Assembly (NCBI RefSeq): GCF_000264375.1
Contig: NZ_AJXW01000052.1
Coordinates: 1 to 64,000 of the forward strand
Length of the DNA: 64,000 bases
Source: Rhodanobacter thiooxydans LCS2
Lineage (GTDB): Bacteria; Pseudomonadota; Gammaproteobacteria; Xanthomonadales; Rhodanobacteraceae
Direction: 5' to 3'
The position numbers and the translations under genes are program-made. The notes under the pieces are model-generated. The model was given only the letters and a program-made list of their open reading frames with translations, was not told the DNA's origin and made no database searches. Shown piece by piece: positions 8,917 to 17,015 of this stretch. Every line of letters begins with the position of its first letter. Position 1 is the first letter of the stretch.

Positions 8917-9942
8917 ATGGCTCCCCCTTCCCGCAAACGCCAGCAGCGCCCTGCCGCGCCCTCCCTCGCCACCCGGCCGCGGCCCGCTGCGGCGAAACCC
9001 GCCGCCCGTGCGGCGCAGCCGGCCGACAGTTCGACCCGCGCCACGCGGGTGCTGGACTGGCTGCTCAAGAAGCTGCCGGCGCACCATCGCGCCAAGGCGC
9101 GCGACTACCTGGTGCTGACCCGCATGGATCGCCCGATCGGCGCGCTGCTGCTGCTGTGGCCGACCTGGTGGGCGCTGTGGCTGGCGGCCGGTGATTTCCC
9201 ACCGTGGCAGCTGCTGCTGATCTTCACTCTCGGCGTGTTTGCGATGCGCGCGGCCGGCTGCGCGATCAACGACTACGCCGACCGCAAGCTCGACCCGCTG
9301 GTGAAGCGCACCGCCGGGCGGCCGCTCGCCAGCGGCCGGGTGACGCCGCGCGAGGCGCTCATCGTGTTCGGCGCGCTGCTGGCGTTTTCCTTCGTGCTGG
9401 TGCTGTTCACCAACAAGCTGACCATCCAGCTGGCGTTCGCCGGCGCCGTACTGGCGGCGATCTACCCGTTCACCAAGCGCTGGACCTACCTGCCGCAGGT
9501 GGTGCTGGGCGCGGCGTTCGGCTGGTCGATCCCGATGGCGTTCGCCGCGGTGACGCACGCGGTGCCGCCGCTGGGCTGGTTGCTGTTCATCGGCAACATC
9601 CTGTGGACGGTGATCTACGACACCGAGTACGCGATGGTCGACCGCGACGACGATCTCAAGGCCGGCGCGAAATCCACCGCGATCCTGTTTGGCGACGCCG
9701 ACCTGCCGATCCTCGGCATGCTGATGGGCACCTTCCTGCTGGCGATGCTGTTCGTCGGCCAGCGCGCCGCGCTGGGCTGGCCGTACTGGCTGGCGCTGCT
9801 GGCCGCCGCCGCGCTGTTCGCCTATCAGCTGTGGCTGATCCGCGGGCGTCAGCGCGACGCCTGCCTCGCCGCGTTCCGCCACAACAACTGGCTGGGCCTG
9901 GCGCTGTGGATCGGCATCGTGCTGGCGCTGGCGGTGCGCTGA
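8917..9942 (+). CDS. ubiA: 4-hydroxybenzoate polyprenyltransferase
   Basis: UbiA is an integral membrane prenyltransferase that attaches the polyprenyl tail to 4-hydroxybenzoate in ubiquinone synthesis. The first aspartate motif is NDYADRKLD at 118-126 and the second is in YDTEYAMVDRDDD, both needed for Mg-diphosphate binding. About eight hydrophobic segments follow the RMDRPIGALLLLWPTWWALWLA signature. From the ATG at 8917 the product is 341 residues with about 60 extra N-terminal residues rich in Ala, Pro, Arg and Lys; a GTG at 9049 (VLDWLLKK) would give a more usual length. The divergent neighbour encodes a diguanylate cyclase, 148 bases away. Confidence 0.92.
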   Translation: MAPPSRKRQQRPAAPSLATRPRPAAAKPAARAAQPADSSTRATRVLDWLLKKLPAHHRAKARDYLVLTRMDRPIGALLLLWPTWWALWLAAGDFPPWQLLLIFTLGVFAMRAAGCAINDYADRKLDPLVKRTAGRPLASGRVTPREALIVFGALLAFSFVLVLFTNKLTIQLAFAGAVLAAIYPFTKRWTYLPQVVLGAAFGWSIPMAFAAVTHAVPPLGWLLFIGNILWTVIYDTEYAMVDRDDDLKAGAKSTAILFGDADLPILGMLMGTFLLAMLFVGQRAALGWPYWLALLAAAALFAYQLWLIRGRQRDACLAAFRHNNWLGLALWIGIVLALAVR

Positions 9943-9967
9943 GAGGGCACCGGATCGGCAGCAGCGG

Positions 9968-11287
9968 TCAGCGGGGATGCTGCACCAACACGTAGTTCCC
10001 GGGCTTCGTCGCCGGTGCGACAGACCAGCCCGGCGCCAGATCGATAGTCCAGCCCTTGCCTTCGAGATGCGCCCCCTGGGTCACCGTCGGAGCGGACAAC
10101 GCGGCGCGACTGAAGTCCGGCGACACCAGCACGCCGCCCGCGCTCACATCCAGGGTGCCCCATCGCGCGATGGCGTGGAACGTGCTGTAGACCATGCCGT
10201 TCGCGCCCAACGCCACCGCGGTGCTGGGGTTGAAATTGAAACGGCCCAGCGCCGTCAGCGAAAGCGTTGGCCCATCGACCAGGGCGGCACGGTACTGCGC
10301 CTGCAGGGCCTTCTCGCGGGCGGCGCGATCTGCCAACACCACGCGCAGCCCGCTTGCGCCGTAAGCCGCGGCACGCGACTCGGCCGATTCTTGCGCGGCG
10401 TCGTGCAGCGTCGATGCCAGCATCGCGCCCAGGTCGGAATGCTCGTTCAGCGTCTTGCGCCATCCGGGCATGCGTTCGTCCAGCAACCGACCATAGGCCG
10501 GCCCCGACATGAAGGCGGAAAGGCGCGAGAAGGAAATCTCGGCGTCGGGATGGATCAAGTCGGCCGCCGCATGCCAGCGCGCCGCTGCGACATCCGGTTC
10601 CGCAACCACGATGCCAGTGTACTGGGCAGTGCCTTCCACGATCTCCATGGCGGCTTCCGTCGCCGCCGAACCGGGGAACAACGCTTGGCGGTGGTCGCGG
10701 AAGGTCAAGGCGTCGCGGATGGTCTGAACCTGCGCAGGGCCTGATTCGATCAGGGCTGCGGCGAGTGCGCGCCACTCCAGCCGCAACCACAGCCGCCCCT
10801 GCTCGGCATCGAGCTGCGGGTTCGCGGTGGCGTTCGCTGCAATATGCAGCTCCGGCTGGATGCGATGGAACATCTCGTGCGCCAGCGTGACCGAGCGCGT
10901 CATGGCGTCCTGCGGCAGGGCCGGCAACCTTAGCTGGGTCCAGCGCACGCCCTCCCATTCCGTGGGGGCGTCGGAAAGGACCACATCGTTGGGCAGCGTG
11001 CCGACATAGACCCCGTCCGAGGACCGCAGCAGATGCCGGGGATCCGGCTGGTTGGCGATCACGGCCCGCGTAGCGGGGATCACCAGCAGCATCCGGCCGT
11101 AGAGCGGGAGACCCCACAGACGGCCGGCGTCCCTGGCGGAGACGCCTTGCGCATCCGCGAAGACGGATTTTGCGTGCGCGATCTCGGCTGGCATCGGCGA
11201 CGCGGCCAGCGCCGATGCCGGCACAAGCAGGAAAGAAACCAGCAATGTCACGAGCAGCGACCTGCGAATCCACCTTGCAACTGACAT
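9968..11287 (-). CDS. Secreted protein with gluzincin-like metallopeptidase signature
   Basis: I do not recognise the family. The 439-residue product has a clear signal peptide (MSVARWIRRS, a long hydrophobic core, then ALA around 26-28), so it is exported. Residues 137-141 read HEMFH, an HExxH zinc motif in a helix-like context (LAHEMFHRIQ), and about 77 residues later comes EGTAQY (E218), which fits the third zinc ligand of gluzincin peptidases. The C-terminal third is rich in beta-prone segments and carries no known domain that I can see. It converges on ubiA (26-base gap) and lies next to a padR/pspC pair on the same strand. Peptidase activity is an inference from the motif pair only. Confidence 0.6.
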   Translation of the reverse strand: MSVARWIRRSLLVTLLVSFLLVPASALAASPMPAEIAHAKSVFADAQGVSARDAGRLWGLPLYGRMLLVIPATRAVIANQPDPRHLLRSSDGVYVGTLPNDVVLSDAPTEWEGVRWTQLRLPALPQDAMTRSVTLAHEMFHRIQPELHIAANATANPQLDAEQGRLWLRLEWRALAAALIESGPAQVQTIRDALTFRDHRQALFPGSAATEAAMEIVEGTAQYTGIVVAEPDVAAARWHAAADLIHPDAEISFSRLSAFMSGPAYGRLLDERMPGWRKTLNEHSDLGAMLASTLHDAAQESAESRAAAYGASGLRVVLADRAAREKALQAQYRAALVDGPTLSLTALGRFNFNPSTAVALGANGMVYSTFHAIARWGTLDVSAGGVLVSPDFSRAALSAPTVTQGAHLEGKGWTIDLAPGWSVAPATKPGNYVLVQHPR

Positions 11288-11410
11288 GGCAAACGTCCTC
11301 CGTCACTCCGCCACCGACCGGTGCTCCGCAAGCGCAGGGCACAACCCCGGCCCGAAGCTGATCCAGCGTGGTCACGCCACCGGTATCCGGCCTGCCCGAT
11401 CCCGCGTCGC

Positions 11411-11935
11411 CTACGGTGACAAGCGGCACAGATCCTCGTACTCATCGCGCGTCTGGACCACAGGCAAGGCGAATACCAGGGCGAGGTAGACCAGCACCAC
11501 GATGCCGCCGGTGAAAACCGCGCCCAGGATGAAGATCGTCCGTACCCAGTCGACGCGGATGCCCGAACGGATGGCCAGTCCGGTACAGACGCCGCCGATC
11601 CAGCTGCCCTGCGCGATACGGCAAAAGGGCCGTCGCCGCATCGGCGACTCGTGGCGATCCGGGCCATTGCCGCTGCCTGGATCGACCGTGCCGACTTGTC
11701 CAAGCACCGCGTCGACCTCGTTGCCGGCAATGACCCGGCCGCCGGATGGCGACAACGCCGCGAACCTCTCGCCTATCGACTGCTCGAGATCGCGAAGTAC
11801 TTCCTCGCGATCGGGATCGCCCCCAAGCCTCGAACGTGCGCGCTCGAAGTAGGAGCGCAAGGACCGGTAGCCTTCCTCGTCCAGCAGGAACGTCGTCGTG
11901 TGGCCGCTCAAGCCGACATGGATCATGGTTTGCAT
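11411..11935 (-). CDS. PspC-domain membrane protein with N-terminal HAAS-like region
   Basis: The 174-residue protein ends in a PspC domain (about 98-160): RRPFCRIAQGSWIGGVCTGLA, then DWVRTIFILGAVFTGG and a long hydrophobic span. This puts it in the inner membrane and, by analogy with phage-shock-protein C, in a membrane-stress role. Residues about 40-85 (LRDLEQSIGERF...NEVDAVLGQVG) resemble the HAAS-type domain that often accompanies PadR regulators; this is my judgement from pattern only. ATG 11935 is preferred; ATG 11926 is possible. Its start overlaps the end of the padR gene by 13 bases, so the two form an operon and the PadR protein probably controls it. Confidence 0.75.
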   Translation of the reverse strand: MQTMIHVGLSGHTTTFLLDEEGYRSLRSYFERARSRLGGDPDREEVLRDLEQSIGERFAALSPSGGRVIAGNEVDAVLGQVGTVDPGSGNGPDRHESPMRRRPFCRIAQGSWIGGVCTGLAIRSGIRVDWVRTIFILGAVFTGGIVVLVYLALVFALPVVQTRDEYEDLCRLSP

Positions 11936-12258
11936 GGTGGTGTACCCAGCTCGTCGATCAGACGCGTCAAAGATTTCCAGTACGCCCGGAACGCAGCCAG
12001 CTGCCTGCGGCCGTCCGGCGTGAGCCGGTAATACTTCCGCGGCGGACCGGCCTCGGATTCCTGCCACTCGTACTCAAGCAACCGCTCGCGCCGCATCCTG
12101 CTCAGGAGCGGGTAGAGGGTGCCCTCCTTCGTGGCGAACTCGGTGTCGCCCAGGCGCTGCAGGATGTCGGCGGCATAGATCCTTCCCGACGAAACGACGG
12201 CCAGGACCACGAACTCCAACAGCCCCTTGCGCAACGCGCCGGATTTACCTGCATCCAT
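11923..12258 (-). CDS. PadR-family transcriptional regulator
   Basis: The 111-residue protein has the PadR winged-helix layout: a first helix (LRKGLLEFVVLAVVSSG), the recognition region GTLYPLLSRMRRERLLEYEW, the wing PPRKYYRLTPDGRRQL, and a C-terminal dimer helix (FRAYWKSLTRLIDEL). PadR proteins are usually small repressors that also control their own operon. A perfect 9+9 palindrome stands 10 bases upstream of the start codon and is the likely binding site. The gene overlaps the downstream pspC-like gene. The signal it responds to cannot be read from sequence. Confidence 0.88.
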   Translation of the reverse strand: MDAGKSGALRKGLLEFVVLAVVSSGRIYAADILQRLGDTEFATKEGTLYPLLSRMRRERLLEYEWQESEAGPPRKYYRLTPDGRRQLAAFRAYWKSLTRLIDELGTPPCKP

Positions 12259-12267
12259 CTCACATAC

Positions 12268-12287
12268 TACCTTTTTTGAAAAAGGTA
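12268..12287 (-). promoter_or_regulatory. Operator-like palindrome upstream of padR/pspC
   Basis: TACCTTTTT-TG-AAAAAGGTA is a perfect inverted repeat of nine-base arms with a two-base centre, ten bases before the padR start codon. It is AT-rich in an otherwise very GC-rich region. Its position, overlapping the expected promoter or leader, fits autorepression by the adjacent PadR protein. Confidence 0.6.
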
Positions 12288-12554
12288 CTTGTGCGCAGAC
12301 ATGAAGTCAAGGCATTTGCCGAGGCCGGCCGCCGCGATGACATCGGTCCGCTTTCCACCATGGCAACGGTTGATGCAGGACATCCCGCGGCCTGCGCGAT
12401 CCATCTGCACCACGACGCGGATCCGTGCACATGCGACGGCAGCTTCCGGCCAGGGACGCTCCAGACCACGGCGACATCCCGATGACTGCCTTCAATTGCG
12501 CGGCGCCGGCGCTTCGGTGACCTCCATATGACGACAAGCTTGCCGCGACGCGTG

Positions 12555-12570
12555 ATTTGGACGTCCAAAT
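12555..12570. promoter_or_regulatory. Perfect 16-bp palindrome upstream of TonB receptor
   Basis: ATTTGGAC-GTCCAAAT is a perfect palindrome without spacer, 222 bases upstream of the chosen receptor start, in a locally AT-rich patch (GATTTGGACGTCCAAATTTC). Such sites typically bind dimeric repressors or activators. The regulator is not evident among the neighbours. Confidence 0.5.
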
Positions 12571-12602
12571 TTCAACATTGTCACGCAACAGCCTGACTGA
12601 CT

Positions 12603-12645
12603 GTCACAGGCTGCCCCTAGGCTGCACGCCATCAGAGCCTGTGAC
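12603..12645. promoter_or_regulatory. Inverted repeat upstream of TonB receptor
   Basis: GTCACAGGCT at 12603-12612 pairs with AGCCTGTGAC at 12636-12645 (10-bp perfect arms, 23-base spacer). It could be a pair of protein half-sites or an RNA hairpin in the leader. There is no U run, so it is not a typical terminator. Confidence 0.4.
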
Positions 12646-12791
12646 GGAACCAGGGAAATCCACCGGCAGGGATGCCTCTGCGCGAAACCCGTGCCGCCTC
12701 GCGGGTCCACTCCCGGTGGAACGCATGCGGCGCCAGGTCGCGCACGTTTCCCGCACGGCTCCGCGATCTCCCCGTCCCCGGAGCATTCAAC

Positions 12792-15305
12792 TTGCGTACT
12801 TCCCTCATCAGCCGATCCGTCGGCATGGCCCTGCTTGGCAGTCTGTCGCTCGGCCTCGCCCTTTCCGCCCACGCCCAGGAGCGCACGCCTGCCGAAGCGG
12901 ACGCCACCACCGCCTCCACCGACAAGGCCAAGAACCTCGACAGCGTGGTGGTCACCGCACGCTCCGGCGTGGAGACGCGGACCAAGGCCGAGACCAGCTA
13001 CTCGATCACCACCATCGACGAGGACCGCCTGCGCATGCAGGCGCCGACCTCGGTGACCGAGGCGATGAAGTCGGTGCCCGGCTTCTGGGTGGAGGCGTCC
13101 GGCGGCGAGGCCAGCGGCAATATCCGCGCGCGCGGCATTCCCGTCGACGGCTTCGGCTCGGTCAATCTGCTGGAGGACGGTATCCCGGTGCAGCACGATC
13201 CCGCGCTGGGCTACCTCAACGCCGACCAGGCGTTCCGCCTGGACGAGACGATCGAACGGATCGAGGTGGTGCGCGGCGGCCCCTCGTCGGTGTTCTATTC
13301 GAATGCGCCGGCCGGCGCGATCAACTTCATCCCGCGCCGGGTCGGCGACACGCCGGACGGCCTGGTCAAGTACACCGTCGGCGACTATGGCCTGCAGCGT
13401 GCCGACTTCTGGTACGGCACGCCGGTCGGCAACGGCTGGAAGCTCGGCGTGGGTGGCTTCTACCGCAAGGACGACGGCATCCGCGACCCGGGCTTCGACG
13501 CCAACGACGGCGGCCAGATTCGCCTGAACCTGGCGAAGGATTTCGAACACGGCCGCTTCAGCGTCGACCTCAAGCACATGGACGACAAGGTCGCGCTGTA
13601 CCTCGGCATCCCGATGCGCACCTACCCGAACGGCAAGATCAAGGCCGTGCCCGGCTTCGACGGCAATTTCGGCACCATGGCCGGGCCGGAGACCGAGCAC
13701 GTGCTGATGAAGCAGGGCAACGGCAGCCTGTACAACTTCGACAACAGCGTGGGCACGCACGTGAAGCGCGACCAGCTCACGCTGAAGTTCGACCATGACC
13801 TCGGCGCGGGCTGGAAGCTGGCCGAGTCGATGCGCTACAGCGACACCAAAACCCAGCGCAACGGCGTGTTCCCGAACTCGCTGATGAGCGCGGACAAGTT
13901 CCTGACCCAGGCCAAGCAGTTCCAGCCGGCCGGTGCAGCCGGCCTGCAGCTGCGCTACGTCGACAACCCCGCACAGGTATTCGACAACAAGAACCAGAAC
14001 GGCAACGGCCTGGTGGTGATCGGCGGCCTGCGCGGCGTGACCATGCCGGTGCAGGAGTTCATCAACGATACCCGGCTGCTGCGCAAGTTCGACCTCGGCG
14101 GGCAAAGCCACGACGTCACGTTCGGTTACTACTACGCGCACTTCAACCAGGACTTCAGCCGCTACTCCTCCACCGCCCTGCTCGACGTGCGCGACAACGC
14201 GCGCCTGCTCGACCTGGTCGCGGTGGACGCCGCAGGCCAGCCACTGGGCACGCTCACCGACCACGGCATCTATCGCTACGGCTACGAGTGGGAGAACGCC
14301 AGCGGCAGCTCGGCGACCCATGCGTTCTACCTGTCCGACGAATGGCAGGCGACCGACGCATTGCGCATCGACGGCGGCGTGCGCTGGGAGCGCGTGAACA
14401 CCAAGGGCTGGGTCGAGCAGAAGCAGACCGTGAACCTCGGCACGCTGGCCACCTCGCAGATCCAGACCGGCACCGGCCAGACCGTGTCGTACGACCACAG
14501 CTTCAGCAAGCCGGGCTGGACGCTGGGCGCGAACTGGCAGTTCTCCGAGCGCTCCGGCGTGTTCGCGCGCTGGACCTCGGCGTTCCGCCTGCCGAACCTG
14601 AGCAGCTACATCACCAACGCGACCGCCACGCCGATCATCCAGACCATGAAGCTGGGCGAGGTGGGCTACAAGTATTCCGAGCGCCAGCTCGACCTGTACG
14701 CCACCGCGTTCTACACCAAGTACGACAACGTCGGCTTCAGCAACTACGTGTTCAACCCGAACAACAACACCTCGGTCGCGCAGCAGGGCTACGCCAGCAC
14801 CAAGACCAAGGGCCTCGAACTCGAAGGCACCTGGTTCCCTACCCGCTGGTTCGACGTGCAGCTCACCGCCACCTGGCAGGACCCGCAGTACGAAGGTCTG
14901 CGCTACACCGACAAGAGCAGCACCGGTCCGATCCTGCGCGACTACACCGGCAACCAGCTGATCCGCGTGCCGAAACTGAGCTACCGCGTGGTGCCCGGGG
15001 TGAACCTGCTGGACGGGCAGCTGCGCCTGCAGCTGGCGTACGAGCACGAGGGCGAACGCTACGTCGACACCGCCAACTCGGTGCGGCTGCCCTCCTACGA
15101 CGTGTGGAGCGCCAGCGCACGCTACGACGTGTCGCCGGCGTTCTCGGTGTACCTGTACGCCGACAACCTCACCAACTCGCTGGGCCTGACCGAGGGCAAC
15201 CCGCGCGCCGGCGAACTGCAGAGTGCGGACGCGGGGGCGAACACGTTCATCGCGCGGCCGCTGCTGGGCCGTTCGTACCGTGCCGCGGTGATGTACCGGT
15301 TCTGA
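12792..15305 (+). CDS. TonB-dependent outer-membrane receptor
   Basis: The 837-residue protein is a ligand-gated outer-membrane transporter. I start it at TTG 12792: GGAG lies eight bases upstream and the product then begins with a proper signal peptide (MRTSLISRSVGMALLGSLSLGLALSAHA). ATG 12825 would remove the positive N-region. A TonB-box-like segment LDSVVVTAR is at 49-57, the plug domain is about 60-185 (MQAPTSVTEAMKSVPGF, IRARGI, RIEVVRGGPSSVFYS, GAINFIPRR), and the barrel ends in the typical terminal phenylalanine (AAVMYRF). The substrate cannot be read from sequence. The next gene on the same strand encodes a secreted PHP-domain hydrolase, and the pair probably works together. Confidence 0.93.
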   Translation: MRTSLISRSVGMALLGSLSLGLALSAHAQERTPAEADATTASTDKAKNLDSVVVTARSGVETRTKAETSYSITTIDEDRLRMQAPTSVTEAMKSVPGFWVEASGGEASGNIRARGIPVDGFGSVNLLEDGIPVQHDPALGYLNADQAFRLDETIERIEVVRGGPSSVFYSNAPAGAINFIPRRVGDTPDGLVKYTVGDYGLQRADFWYGTPVGNGWKLGVGGFYRKDDGIRDPGFDANDGGQIRLNLAKDFEHGRFSVDLKHMDDKVALYLGIPMRTYPNGKIKAVPGFDGNFGTMAGPETEHVLMKQGNGSLYNFDNSVGTHVKRDQLTLKFDHDLGAGWKLAESMRYSDTKTQRNGVFPNSLMSADKFLTQAKQFQPAGAAGLQLRYVDNPAQVFDNKNQNGNGLVVIGGLRGVTMPVQEFINDTRLLRKFDLGGQSHDVTFGYYYAHFNQDFSRYSSTALLDVRDNARLLDLVAVDAAGQPLGTLTDHGIYRYGYEWENASGSSATHAFYLSDEWQATDALRIDGGVRWERVNTKGWVEQKQTVNLGTLATSQIQTGTGQTVSYDHSFSKPGWTLGANWQFSERSGVFARWTSAFRLPNLSSYITNATATPIIQTMKLGEVGYKYSERQLDLYATAFYTKYDNVGFSNYVFNPNNNTSVAQQGYASTKTKGLELEGTWFPTRWFDVQLTATWQDPQYEGLRYTDKSSTGPILRDYTGNQLIRVPKLSYRVVPGVNLLDGQLRLQLAYEHEGERYVDTANSVRLPSYDVWSASARYDVSPAFSVYLYADNLTNSLGLTEGNPRAGELQSADAGANTFIARPLLGRSYRAAVMYRF

Positions 15306-15455
15306 GTCGTGCGGCCGGGCGGCTTGCTGCCCGGCCGATTCGTCGCGCTGAAGGCTCCGTCCGCCACATCCCACCAACTGACCCAAATCCGGCGCGCACA
15401 GCTGCCGGGTGCCGCGAGCGCCCGCCAGCCATGAACCCGCCAATGGAAATCCGCC

Positions 15456-17015
15456 ATGAATCCGCGCCTGCATCCCCGCCTGCTTCATCTCCTCGCCGGC
15501 CTGCTGCTGGCCGGCCTGACGCTGCTGCTCGGCAAGGTCCAGGCCGCGGGTCAGGGGCCTGGGCACGAGCAGCCCGACCTGGTCCTGCGCGGCGAACTGG
15601 ATGGCCGCGATCACCAGACCTACCGCATGCTGCCGTTCGAGGTGCCCGCGGGCACCAACCGCGTCACCGTGCAGTTCGACTACAGCGGTCATGACGACGA
15701 GCGCACCACCATCGACCTCGGCCTGCTCGGCCCCGACGGCTTCCACGGCCAGGACGGTTTTCGCGGCTGGACCGGTGGCTCGAAAAAGCTGTTCACCGTC
15801 GCCGTCAGCGACGCCACGCCATCGTTCCTGCCAGGTGCAATTCGCGCGGGGCGGTGGACCCTGCTGCTGGGCATCCCGAACATCCGCAAGCACAGCCGAT
15901 CGCACTACACGGCAAACATCTGGTTTGGCCGTCCGGACGATCCCGCGTGGGAGCCGGCCGTGCTGAACCCGCCGCTGCGCCGCGAGGCGCGCTGGTACCG
16001 CGGCGACCTGCACATGCACGACGCGCACAGCGACGCCAGCTGCGCCGCGCAGTCCGGCCAGCGCGTGCCCTGCCCGCTGTTCCTCACCGCCGAGGCGGCG
16101 GCTCGGCAGCGTCTGGACTTCATCGCGATCACCGACCACAACACGGTGTCGCAGGCGAACGCGATGCGCGAGCTGCAACCGTACTTCGACCGGCTGCTGC
16201 TGATCCCCGGCCGCGAGATCACTACCTTCAGCGGCCACGCCAACCTGTTCGGCACCAACGCGCCGGTGGACTTCCGCATCGACGGCCGCCAGGTGAAGGA
16301 CTGGAACGCCTTGCTGCGGCAGATCGCGCCGCTGCAGGGTCTGCTCTCGATCAACCACCCGGTGCGTCCCAGCGGCGAAACCTGCATGGGCTGCGGCTGG
16401 ACCGCCACGCCGCCGATCGACATGACGCAGGTACAGGCGATCGAGATCGTCAACGACAGCGATGCGGGTACCGTGCTGTCCGGCGTGCCGTTCTGGGAAC
16501 AGCAGCTCGCGCAAGGCTACCGACCCACCGGCATCGGCGGCAGCGACAACCACGATGCCTCGCTGACGGTGGCGAAACCCGGCTCCAGCCAGGTCGGCCG
16601 ACCCGCCACGGTGGTGCACGCGGCTGAGCTGTCGATGCCGGCAATCCTGGCCGGCATCCGCGCCGGCCACGTGTTCGTCGACGTGGAGGGCAGCCGCGAC
16701 CGCCTGCTGGAACTCGAGGCACGCAGCGGCGACCAGCGCGCCACCATGGGCGACGCCCTGCACGCCGCCGCGGGCGCGCGGATCCGCTTCGAAGTGCACG
16801 CCGTCGGGGTCGGCGGGAAACGACTGGTGGTACTGCTCGACGGCAAGCCGTTCAAGCCCACCGTCGATGCCGCGATCGGCAGCGCCGACCAGCGCATCGA
16901 CTTCGACTGGACCAGCGACGGTCGCATGCACTGGCTGCGCGCCGAGGTCCGCGACGACGCCGGCCAGCCCCTGCTGTTGGGCAACCCGGTCTATCTCAAC
17001 CCGATGCGCCGCTGA
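15456..17015 (+). CDS. Secreted PHP-domain metallohydrolase (CehA/McbA-like)
   Basis: The 519-residue protein has an N-terminal signal or anchor (HLLAGLLLAGLTLLLGKVQA). A beta-rich domain follows (about 35-165; GRDHQTYRMLPFEVPAGTNR is reminiscent of pre-peptidase-type domains), then a PHP metal-dependent hydrolase domain (about 180-420). Metal ligands visible in the right order are GDLHMHDAHSD (H186, H188, H191), ITDHN (D227, H228), E254 in PGREITT, H261, H301 in SINHP, and GSDNHD (D364, H366). PHP enzymes cleave phosphoesters and, in the CehA/McbA branch, related esters. Substrate unknown. It follows the TonB receptor gene by 150 bases on the same strand, which suggests extracytoplasmic cleavage coupled to uptake. 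Its 3' end overlaps convergent comF by 20 bases. Confidence 0.82.
   Translation: MNPRLHPRLLHLLAGLLLAGLTLLLGKVQAAGQGPGHEQPDLVLRGELDGRDHQTYRMLPFEVPAGTNRVTVQFDYSGHDDERTTIDLGLLGPDGFHGQDGFRGWTGGSKKLFTVAVSDATPSFLPGAIRAGRWTLLLGIPNIRKHSRSHYTANIWFGRPDDPAWEPAVLNPPLRREARWYRGDLHMHDAHSDASCAAQSGQRVPCPLFLTAEAAARQRLDFIAITDHNTVSQANAMRELQPYFDRLLLIPGREITTFSGHANLFGTNAPVDFRIDGRQVKDWNALLRQIAPLQGLLSINHPVRPSGETCMGCGWTATPPIDMTQVQAIEIVNDSDAGTVLSGVPFWEQQLAQGYRPTGIGGSDNHDASLTVAKPGSSQVGRPATVVHAAELSMPAILAGIRAGHVFVDVEGSRDRLLELEARSGDQRATMGDALHAAAGARIRFEVHAVGVGGKRLVVLLDGKPFKPTVDAAIGSADQRIDFDWTSDGRMHWLRAEVRDDAGQPLLLGNPVYLNPMRR

Larger units (their letters stand above)
12288..12791. other. Gene-free region between padR and the TonB receptor
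   Basis: No convincing gene is present in these 504 bases. Apart from the 5' leader of the receptor gene the region holds two inverted repeats (12555-12570 and 12603-12645, listed separately) and two TGTCAC motifs at 12579-12584 and 12602-12607. Short open frames here lack ribosome binding sites and plausible protein composition. Confidence 0.5.

Noticed and set aside
12276-12485. 69-residue plus-strand frame starting inside the padR operator
   Set aside because: Non-ATG start in the middle of the operator palindrome, no ribosome site, unlikely composition.
12575-12610. Pho-box-like pair of TGTCAC motifs before the TonB receptor
   Set aside because: The two copies are 23 bases apart, not the 11-base period of a PhoB site, so it is mentioned only as a hint and not annotated.
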